A stretch of DNA of 64,000 bases from Monoplex corrugatus (lineage: Eukaryota > Mollusca > Gastropoda > Littorinimorpha > Ranellidae): NCBI GenBank assembly GCA_030674185.1, contig CM060306.1:35799481-35863480 (forward strand), given 5' to 3'. The translations under genes and the position numbers were made by a program. This document shows positions 13,685-25,502 of this stretch, piece after piece. Every line of letters starts with the position of its first letter. Position 1 is the first letter of the stretch. The notes below the pieces were generated by a model. The model was not told the origin of the DNA. It saw only the letters and a program-made list of their open reading frames with translations, and searched no databases.

Positions 13685-16600
13685 CTGCAAACAAAAACAT
13701 ATCAAACTTAATCAGAAACAATTCACTTTCTTTTCCTGACTTGCTGTTGCAAGTCCACAGCATCTACAGACATAGGCTTGACTAAGTATTCACTGCATAA
13801 AGTGTAACGACAGAATCGGAGACATTTTGGAAAAAGATGGTAAAGCAAATTAGCAAGGAAAACAGGAGATGGGGTATCCTCATAACAATGATGTTCCCAA
13901 GAAAAGTTGGTTTCTACCACCTCGTTCCTTTACAATTTCATGTTCATGGAACAATCTTTACAATTTTCATATTCTGTATGTTTTTAACTAAACACGTTTA
14001 TGTGCAAAAAAAAATGACAATGAACTTAGTAATTGTGCAAGAAATATTTTTCACTCCCATGAACTTCAAGTGAACCTAAGTAATACCCTTTTACATGAAT
14101 ATTGCTCAGGATAACCATTCTTAATGAGTGGGGTCCTGCAATGCAAGTCACTGCTAACTAACAATGGTTACTGTAATACTCTTCTTAACAGTATGTCAAA
14201 CAGTGCCTAGTTCAAGCCCTGGTGACTTTCAAACTGGTTATCAATGTAATGACAGGACGTCTGGATATGTTCAGGGCTGCTGCTTAATTGCATATTTAAT
14301 TTACTTTTTTCCTCAGAGATATATGTATATCAGTGGTACAAATCAGATGTCATTTAAAGCATATGTGACCTCCCACCACCAATTCAGTCTTAACTCGCAG
14401 TCAGTTGAACAGCACCAGGAGCTGAAAAGGTGACTGAGGATCTACCTGGGGTGTTTTGATTTTTTCTCAAAATAGATTCCTGTGGACTATAATTAGCAAT
14501 GCCGCGCGAACCGAAACGCGACGTCAAATTTGTGGTACAAAAAACTGGGGCCGGCCGCAAAATTGGGGGGGTCTTCAGTTCAATCAAGTATTACTGCCTC
14601 TTTAATCGGTGTTTCATTCTTATTTTTTGTCTTATGTGAATTAGAAATGAATAAAGATTTGAATGATTGCCTTTTTATATACTTAGAGCGAAAATAGAAT
14701 TAGTTATTTGATGAGAAAGTCGAAAATCCGCGTTTCGAGCGCACTCGCGGCGACGGTATGCGTTCAGAATCGAAGTTTGTTCGGGGTGCTTCACTATTTC
14801 GGTCGGTACGGCTATATTTGTGAACCAATCACATTGTAATTTTGCAGCCAATGAGAATTAATGTAACAGAATGATATATCCCGACGAGAGCTATGTGTGC
14901 TAGTTTCGAACCGAGATCGACGCTTCCAAAGTTTTGCTTTTTTTCATCGGAAAAGTTTGCAAGTAAGTCGCCATTTTTGGAACTTCTCGTCGGCGGGATT
15001 CGATTTCACATGCTGTTTTCTATATGCATGTGTAATATGAAATCAATTTGAAGTAAAATACGGCCGTACGGCAACTTTTTACACGAGGATCTATACCAGA
15101 TCAGTAGCAAAACAACGTCGCAATGTGCCGACGCCATAGGCCTACTGCGCGGAACAGAACAGTGTGCAAGTTTCAGCTCAGCAAGTTTCGCGTTGTCACA
15201 CAAAGACTAGCAACCAGCAGATCAAGTTCTGTTTTATTTGTAACATTGTATTTTTCAAGAAAAGGACAACTGCGTTTGAACTCGATTCGGAGTTGTCAGC
15301 CGAAGCTAGAGTCTAGGTTCGTCAACCATTTCCTCCCCGAGGTCATGCCAATTTGCATGTCGCTGTGTAGATCTGCTCACCCACGACGGGCGAGCTTACT
15401 ACTAAAAATACTATGTGCTCGACGGGCTTCGCCGAGCCGTGGAAAATGGGTTTGCCCAAACAGAGGGGTGTGCATACCTGCCTCCCCAACTCTCTCTCTC
15501 TCTCTCTCTCTAATAAATAAATGAATGAATAAATAGGTCTAAATAAAAAAAATTTCAAATCAACAAACAATTCTGTGCAAGTCATTGTACTCTCTCTCAG
15601 AGATCAAGAAATGAATAAATAAATAAATAGGCCCCAATACATTTATATCCAAGTCATTGTTAACAGGCATGATCCTCTCTCTCTCTCTCTCTCTCTCTGA
15701 GACAACACACACACACACTAACACACACAGAGATTTAGAATGTCACAAAACAAAATCTTCTGTCATTGTTATAATATTCTTTCTTTAGGTTTTGCAGCTG
15801 AATAGAAGGCTATGAGTTGTATTATTTGTAAAGTAGCCACCCATTAGCTTACATAGTTGTTTCAGTTTGTTGTCAGTATCTGAAAAGGATAGGCCTATTG
15901 TCATCAGTTTGTTTTAAAGGAAAGATTGCATCTTATTTAGTAGTAGCCTATTGTTATTGATTTGTATTAAAGGGCAAGATTATACTGGAAATACTTAGCA
16001 GGATTGCTCAGCTTTGGTAGATTATTACAAGTAATATGCTAAAAATTAAAGTCGCAAGTTTGGGCTTAATGTTAAAGTAATATTGATGTTTAGACTGTGC
16101 ATCATGGTTTCCTTTCCTTTCCAATCTCTCAATGAATAGTATATATTATGCAGAGATTTATATATTTCTCTACTGCAGGAGTTAAGTGACCTATTCCTGA
16201 ATGGCGAGTGGTCCCATATCCTTCCTGAAGTTTTCTTTGGACTCAGGCTGTGCTAAATGTTCAGGGACTTGACTCATCCACAGTCTACTGAATTTTTTTC
16301 TCTCTAAACACTGATGTATAAAATAAAAATCAAATGTAATGTACAAAAATCTTGTCTGTAATGTTTTCCTTTGTGTGTATGTATGTGTATGTGTGTTATA
16401 TGTGTGTTATGTGTGTTTAGTTTTTAGAAGAATTTTGATCGGATATTTTTGGATAGACTGCAGCATAAAAACATGCAGTAATTTTTAATATTTCAATTAT
16501 TGACGTGATTCCAGAAGTCATTGATTCTCAGATTTCCTTTTATATGTACAGAAACTGATGAAATATTACAAATTATTCATAAGATACTGAAGTAGCGAGT

Positions 16601-19600
16601 CATGACTTTTTTGGTTTGATTTGCAGTAATAAGACACTTGAACGATGAGCAAAATAATTTTATATCTATCTCATGAAATGATTATATATCCTTTTTGTTT
16701 CTAGCTTCATTTTTGTCTGTTATAAATACAATATGGGCAATTATTAATGAAAAACTGATAAAACATGCCAAATGTCACATGTTTCCTGTAATAAGACAAA
16801 AATGGCTCGTCGCAGAGTTATGATAATAGTTTCATTCAATTCGGCATACAAAAATACATCAACGATCAAAATTTCATGACATTTGATCCTGTCTGTCTCT
16901 CACAATTACAAAATGAATGTCATTTCCAGCAAAATCAGCATACCATGCCATTTGATGGGTTTGTTCTGTGACAGCTGTCCCACACATCTCTTCTTTGTCC
17001 CACTAAAACGTGGTACCAAAATTTAAGAAATTTTTGACGCTTCAAATTGGAATATCTCGTGAACTATTGGTCCGATTTGAAAAATTTAAACTGCTTTTTA
17101 CTCAGAACAACAATATCTTCAAAACCATATACATCTTTTAACTCAAAACCCAATTTCAATTTTTCATGCGGCATTGCTACTATAATCTATTGCTCACAGA
17201 ACATTTTTTCTTGAAAAAATACAACCCATTAATCAATTAAAAATGGTATTTTAATGCACTGATCGCAGCAGAAAGAACGCAATTTCTTACCAAAAGTAGC
17301 CTACCTATTTTGTCTCATATTGTGAACTGTAACATGTACAGAACCCCCACATGTGATAACTGACAGAAAGCTCTTTCGTGCACCTTTCAGATAATGACAG
17401 CTAAAACTAGAAACAAACAGGGTCAAAGCCATCAAATACAGAAACGTAAGGAAAATGTGTAGGAGAGTACATAAAAACTTTAGAGGCCGTTTTCTCAAAA
17501 TGGCTGTCAAACAACTTAATTACTTTAAATATACATAACGTCTACACTTCTTTTAGAACAAGCTTTATTCAAATACCAAAATAATCACCAGAATGTACAC
17601 TTTCCAGTGATATGTATATCTCAAAACACCCAAAATGCTAGTTAAAACTGATTTCGTGCTGGGAAGTCACATACACACAAATTAAAAAGACAAACCAACC
17701 AACCTTCTGGATAACCTTTTTTTAAAATTTGCAACTGAAAACTACGTACCGTAAGATTCATAAAGCCCAAGAATTTCTTGAGAATCTTGATCATGGAATC
17801 AAAGTTGTCTTCAGGAAGATGTTCCCTGACAATCTCCACATAGTCCTGAAAAGAAAACATGATGCTTGTATTAAAGGCTCAACAAATTAAACGAAAAAAA
17901 AAAACGTGCATATATTTCAAAGCAAAATGAATACATGTGAGAAGAAAGGGAGAAAGAAAGAAACAAAAAAAACCAAAAAAAAACAAGGAAGCCTGCCAAA
18001 GTTTGTCCATCTTATAGGGGAGAGAGAAAGAAACAAATAAACACCCTAATAAAACAGTCCAAATATTCTGATGATCTATATCATCATCTTACTACAATTA
18101 AAAGAAACACACACCTACACAATTAGCCCTGATATGGCTCTAGTAGTCAGCTGGGCTAAAAGCAATATAAACTGAACGAACACAATTACTTCCCTTTACT
18201 CAACACTATCGTAACATAATAAATAATGGTGTGTTCTTTTCTGCGAGTATAAAAGCAAGAAAAACCTGAGCAATAGCTGGAGTTTGAATTTTGAATCTGT
18301 TTAAAAGATATTCACTGCACTCATTAATCATTTGGCAGACTCTACTAGTCTGTGCAAAACTCTGTTAACACATCCGTGACGAGCCACGACTATAGTCATG
18401 AACGTCAAGCTTCACCTATTGCCGGGCCGCGCTAAAAGTCGTTTCGGTGATACATGGTACAGAACTGGATGGCCGCTAAAAACCACTTAAGTAATAGCTT
18501 TATAAATAGCACAGCGAAAGTCAGCATCCTTTTTTAAGTACACAAATTTTGGTGACAATTGGACTTCATTCAGGCCTGCTAGAGTTTTTTTTTTACAACT
18601 ACTGGTTCTTTATTGGAGGCAGGCTCATGCTGGATGGAAGTTCAGGCAGAGGCAGGGCCAGTCACAATAGTGTTAAGCACAGGGGAGAAAGTAAGGATAT
18701 GGGGCAGACAGGTGGGAAGAACACGGAGAGGATCTCTGAAACATTAAGCTAACAATCCGAATGACCTATGCATTAACCCTTTCAATCCTGCACCCTGTCT
18801 ACTAGCATCCTGCATTGTCAACCATGCCAGTGGAGCAAAAACTTAACCCTTTGACTCCCTCACCAAAAACCAGTTTGCTCAAACTTACCTCATTATCTTG
18901 GATCAAACAGCCCAAGAGCAGACCAACGTAGGATGCCACAATGCTGTTCTCCATGTGTTTGCCTGCCTTGTGTAGAGCTGAAAATGGAATATGTTTTAAA
19001 ATAAAATAACATACTTCTTTACATGTCTTAGTGTATTTCAACTCGTTTTTCTCTCTATACACTCACTCTTTGACAAACCAAAAACAAAACAAACCAAAAA
19101 CGAAACGAAACCAAAACAAACAAAAAACCAAAAACCAAAAAAACTGGAAAGGCTACAGGTAAAGGATGTTCCATAATCCTGAAGTCGTAGTGGTGTGATG
19201 TTGCAGACCTCAATTTTGCTTAGAACCAGCATTATGAGGAGAGTGTCCATCTCCTCTCCCACTGCCTTACTTTTCCCTTACTTTGAAGACAGGTATCCAT
19301 TCACAGCTCAGTAGACTGGAGGCTATATGCATATATTAAGCTGTGTGATCCACACCCATGTTAACTAACATAGGCAGACTGGAAGGCGCACAATCTACCT
19401 CCACACCAACCAGGCCTCAAACATCTCATAATATGTAGGGCTTATGAAGGGGCTGTCATAATTACCTGTGATTTCACATGAAGTTTACAGTGACTCCTTT
19501 TTCATTCATGACAAATGTACTGCATACACATGTTCTATGATCTATCTGTACATGTTTATACATTCATCTTCACATTATTGTAAGTAATGGAACTTCAAGC

Positions 19601-20719
19601 ATATAAATGCTTTGTATCTTGTTAAAAATCAATCAAACCATATAAAACCAAAATTAACCGACCCCCACCCCCCCCCCCTTCAAAAAGAATATGATAAACT
19701 GTTTATCTTTTTCACCTTTTGTTTGAAAGTTGTATTTGTAAAAAAAACAAAACCAAATAAGTGCACATACACAAACATACACAGCCGCCATGCGCATTAT
19801 GTCAAAAGAAAATGTTTGTTATTAAAGACTAGTTATAAATTACTGATTGACAGGAGGCCCATCCTTGCGCAAAATGACCCCTTCCCTTCTACAAACCATA
19901 ACAATCTATCTATATGGTGTCACAACATTCGAAATGTTTAAAATTTGATGACACTTTCATTATACATTATAAAGTATGTTCAGGAACATTTTAAAACACA
20001 TCATGTAAAGAATTTCAATCAAATGCAAGTTTGCTTATGAAATCATTAACACATCATGCTAATGCATAAAGACATCATGCTAAGACCTTGTTTCTTTCAG
20101 CAAGAAATAATCTCTAGATGTGGAAAAGCCTTAATGCACACCTTTAGTGAAGTTCTCCTCATCCTCCTGGACACTAACGCTGTCTCCCTTTGCCCCTTCC
20201 TCCTTCTCCACCATTCTGCTGCTTCCCTCCCCTGAACACTCTCTCTGCTCTTTTTCTGCGGCCTTCACTTTCTCAGCTGATCGGGCAATCCATTCGATTC
20301 CGGACTCTGATTCGTGCCATTCACCACTTTTGTTCAGGTCACGACTGGCTTTCACAGGAGTTTCTGGTGTCTCTTCCATCTGTCTCGCAGCTGATTCACG
20401 TTGAAGAAACAACTGAAGATAACAACATATTTTAAGGTCAGACCTTTTTTCATGCATTCTTCTTACCGTCTTTTGTGTGTGTGTGTGTGTGTGTTGTTTG
20501 TGTTGTGTTGTTATGTGTTGTTATGTGTTGTGTTGTGTTGTGTTGTGTTGTGTTGTGTTGTGGTGTGGTGTGGTGTGGTGTGGTGTGGTGTGGTGTGGTG
20601 TGTGTGTGTGGTGTGTGTTGCGTGTCTGCGTGTGTGTGTGTGTGTGTTTGCGTGTCTGCGTGTGTGTGCGCGTGCACGTAGTGCGTGTGTGTGTTGTGTG
20701 TGTGTGTATGTGCACAGGC

Positions 20720-20771
<52 letters not shown>

Positions 20772-20852
20772 TGAGTGATTGTGTGTGTGTGTGAGTGATT
20801 GTGTGTGTGTTGTGTGTGTGTGTGTGTGTGTGTGCGTGTGTATGTGCACAGG

Positions 20853-20946
<94 letters not shown>

Positions 20947-23900
20947 GTTTCTTTCATATGTTGAAACATATGAACAGTCTTGTATGTTTTTGAAACATAT
21001 CAACAGTCTTGTTGTTTCTTTCATATGTTGAAACATATCAACAGTCCTGTATGTTTTTTCTTGCCATGTTTACAAAATGACAACAAATAACAGATTAGTT
21101 GACACTGTCATGATAATCATGTAATGACTGTGACTTAAGTGTTTGTTTTCTGATTCCTGAGTTTAAGATCCTCTGTTGCGATTTCCTGTTCACCTGAGTT
21201 ATTAACGACTTGTCATCGCAACCAGTCTTATTTAGTTGATTAAAGGCTGAGACATAGAACTGAACTTATGATGACAGATACTAAACATAATTATTAAAAA
21301 GAAATGTGAAGGTATATTCTAATAAGTCATAACGTGTTAAAGAATTCTAACAGAGCCAGCAAAAACAAAAATCAATAAATAAAACATCTAACAAGTCATA
21401 ATGAGTTCAAGAATTTTAACAATGCCAGCAAAAACAAAAATCAATATATAACAAATAAATAAATAAATAACGAGAAAAGAAAACAATCCAGATTTTTAAA
21501 AAGTATTCTTCATTTCAAAATGATCGTGGCAACCAACACACTACACATGTATGCTTCACGCCTGTTAATATCAAACCTTCATCCATCAGAAAACCAACTG
21601 TAATTCCCTACCTATCAGACAACACACTGCATAATGCACTCTCCATAATATAAATTTGGTCAGACATAAGGCACATACAGCTAATAAAGCGAATATAAGC
21701 CAAGAAAAAAAATCATGAGAATTCAAACAGCACTCTTGCAATCGCACATGTCAGGTCCATGAAATAGAAGAAAGAAATTACATGCTGCAAAGTCAATAGA
21801 ACCCCCCCCCCCCCCCCACCAATGTCAATAATGGTAAAAAGCTGTACAGCTGCAACTCACTGGAAGTCAATCTGTCCTATATCGCCTAGTCAGAAATAAG
21901 TGAGCTGTTGTTCGTTTCACCAATTGGCCATTTTTTTTTCTATTTCATGCACTGATAAGATATTATCAACCGATATAGTGAAGGGGCGCTTAGTAAAAGC
22001 ATTGCGCCTTGTAGCCAGAAATGACATTACCCACCAATCACACAGTAATATCAGACAACAAGAAAAACAGTACCTGTACAAGAGCCTCCACGGCATCCAT
22101 GTCTGCCGGGTAATCCTCTTCTCTGATCTGTGCTGCCAGTCTGCACTCCACCAGACACTGGCGGTTCTGAGGGCAGTGTTCCATCAGGTTGATCAGAAGA
22201 CCAAGGCTCTGCAGAAGCCAGAAACAATCCCAGTTAATAAACTTGAAATTTTTTCAATCAAACAACAGCTTTAACCTTCTGTGAGTATGTGTGAAGTACT
22301 TAAAAACCAAAAATCTTGAAAAGCATGTTAGAGATAATAAATAACAGATGCAAGACTCTCACAATGACAATCAGACTCACCAGCACAAGGACATCAAAGC
22401 GCTGATCTGGAGGCACACACCATTGGATGTTGATGACACACTGCAGCACTGTCTGCAAGAGACCCTGCTCTTCACCCACCCTGGTACAGCCCAGCTCTGC
22501 ACATCGTGAAAAACTTGACACATCAGGGCTCACTCCACTGTGTACCTGAAGCAACTTAGAAGTACTAACAGAAACAGTCAGCAACTTAGTGAATAATATC
22601 AAAGTAAACAGTTGGGAGACTGAACAGACATTATGCATATGTAAGTGTGACAGTGTGTGTTGAGTCTATGGGAGTACAAAAGTGTATGTGATACACAAGT
22701 ACTGGACAAGATATACAAGTAAACAGATAGGCCAAGGAGTGTCTTTTTCTACTCCACCATATGAGAATCAATGCAAATCTTGACAGAAATGTGACACAGA
22801 ATGTACCAAAAATTACCTGCTCAGAGCCTGGAATTGCTAAGAAAAAAAAAAGAGGAAACTTCTAGGGGGTCGGGGGCATGCTCCTCCGGAAAATTTTTAA
22901 AATCAAGACTAAAATCTGTGCATTCTGGAGACAAATTTAAAGGCATCTAACACACTGAAAATCACAATGAATATCAGTCAAAAGAGTATTTAATAAACGT
23001 TGGGCACAAGATCAGGATCCATCATACACAGCAGATCATTTCAGTGTGTTCATACACAGACATATTCATCAAAACTAGCTAGAAGGCTTATCCAAGTCAG
23101 AACGACGAAAATCGTCTGCTCCACCGATCAGCTGTTTTTTTCTTTTCTTTTTTTAAAGTATGGTCGTCGATTTTTTTTTAACGCAAAAAATATTTTTTTG
23201 CGCGATTTTCGATTTTGATTTCCGCGGAAATCCTCGTTTCCGTGACGAATTCCAGGCTCTGCTGCTACAATGCTTATTAAGTCTAGTAGGTTTAGAAAAT
23301 AAGTATTAAGCCTAGTAGATTTAGAAAATAAGTATTACATATTGCTCATTAAGCCATTTGCATATAGGGAGCAAAGACCTCCACTGTACGCTTTGGGCCA
23401 GCCTTCAGAGCCTCGAGTCTCCTTTCTACTGTCTGTCAACAGGCGTTCCCGGATCTTCCTATTCTTGTCTCTCTTCCTGATGTCCACAGAAAGGCAGATG
23501 AAGTGACATTATCCTACTCTCTTCAAATGGTGTGTCCAATCCATCTTCATCATCTTTTCATGATGATGTTAGTCCATACTCCCTCGGCCACACTGGGCGA
23601 GTAATTGTTGGTTGGAGACCATGTTGAACCATAAACTACATAATTATGTAATTGTTGGTTGGAGACCATGTTGAACCATAAACTACGTAATTATGTAATT
23701 GTTGGTTGGAGACCATGTTGAACCATAAACTATATACTTATGTAATTGTTGTTGGAGACCATGTTGAACCATAAACTACATACTTATGTAATTGTTGGTT
23801 GGAGATCATGTTGAACCATAAACTACATACTTATGTAATTGTTGGTTGGAGATCATGTTGAACCATAAACTACATACTTATGTAATTGTTGGTTGGAGAT

Positions 23901-25343
23901 CATGTTGAACCATAAACTACATACTTATGTAATTGTTGGTTGGAGACCATGTTGAACCATAAACTACACATTTATCTTCACAGATTCTTTGTGTGGCAGA
24001 TTGATAGCTTCAGCATTCTGAGTCCTAAAGTATATGCCAAAACAACATCTAAGAGCTCACAAAGCCATCTGTGATGCACATAAACATAGAATTAATAGAG
24101 GTAGTTTGTTACAAGTTCCGGCGTAATGTAAATGGGAAAGCAGCACTGGGAAAGTAGCACTGACTGATGCTGAGTTTCAAAGAGTGTTCATTGACGTGAT
24201 TGGCTTCCTTTACAAACTCGGTGACCAAAGTAACTCTCACCAAATTGGTTTTATTTTTCTGAGAATCGAAACTGATTTTTCACCAAAAATGGCGATGCCA
24301 GGATGTCTCACAATCCTGCATGTTTTTGAATTCTAAAAGCATGCAAGACGATTCCAGAAATTGTGAAATAGTTTTGTGATGATTCAGAAGAAGCTATTTT
24401 GTGGACTAGTATGTAGCTCCTCTATATAGCATGTCAGCTGTCATAATCTGTTGGGAGATCGATGGTCATCCACAGTCTGAATATTTTCAGATTTTGTCAG
24501 GAAGGCCATATCTCATTTTTCTTTTTTGTTGTTTTTTTTCTATGGTGAAAGCTTATGAGTTTTTCTTTGTGAGAAATTCCACAAACTATTATAAATATGT
24601 AGCAATTTCTTACTTAAACAAACTCAAATCAATATCTGAAAATACAACTTGTTACGCCTACTGCATCATTCTGTGTAATTTCATGGATAGATTCCCACAA
24701 ATATGGAAGCTACAGTACATATAGTTTAAGTTTACATGGTAGTGACACAACTTTAGCATACGTAGAACATCAACTGTCAAAAAAGCATCGGCAGTCAAGG
24801 GTTTAATGAATGAATGTAAATCGCTCATATAGGACAGAAGACAGCTTACTCACCACAATCATGAGTTATGTTGAGCAGGACTCGCAACACAGCCAGTAGA
24901 CATTCAAAGACGATCCATCCTTCCTGCTCCTTCAGGGCCACTTCGCTCTCCATCTCATACAATGGCATGATTGGCAAAGACTCCACGCACTGCTGCAGGA
25001 TACTGAATGACACAGACACAAATTTTTATTTCAAGTGGGTTCCCCCCTCCTTCACCTCCAAATGTCCAAACAACTGGAATTCTGAACAAATATGATTATT
25101 TCCCCTGAAGAACACAATAAGCACTATGTTTTCTTATTCCTTTTTCTGTTACAAAACACAAACTTCTGTATTTTTTTTTTTTTTAAACCCTCAGTGATCT
25201 TTGTGATATTTATCTTTGTGATATTTAGACAAAATCTGACCTATCTTAACAACATATAAAATCAGTGGACGGTAACAGGTGTATGAACCTTTTGATATCT
25301 CTCTCATTTTCTCAGAGACTGAAATGAGGACACGTAAAATACC

Positions 25344-25374
<31 letters not shown>

Positions 25375-25427
25375 CAAAAACAAAAAAAAACCCCTGAAAA
25401 TCACTCAAGATGGTGACAAACTTGTAC

Positions 25428-25502
<75 letters not shown>

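Noticed and set aside
15123..15524. 133-residue plus-strand frame in the CpG-containing intron region
   Set aside because: Arg/Ser-rich without domain resemblance, ending in a (CT)n repeat. Its high CpG content alone makes stops rare.
22532..22560. Alternative start of WAPL exon 11 at acceptor 22533-22534
   Set aside because: It keeps phase but adds 12 residues with no counterpart in the family. The acceptor at 22497 gives a better alignment and a better pyrimidine tract.
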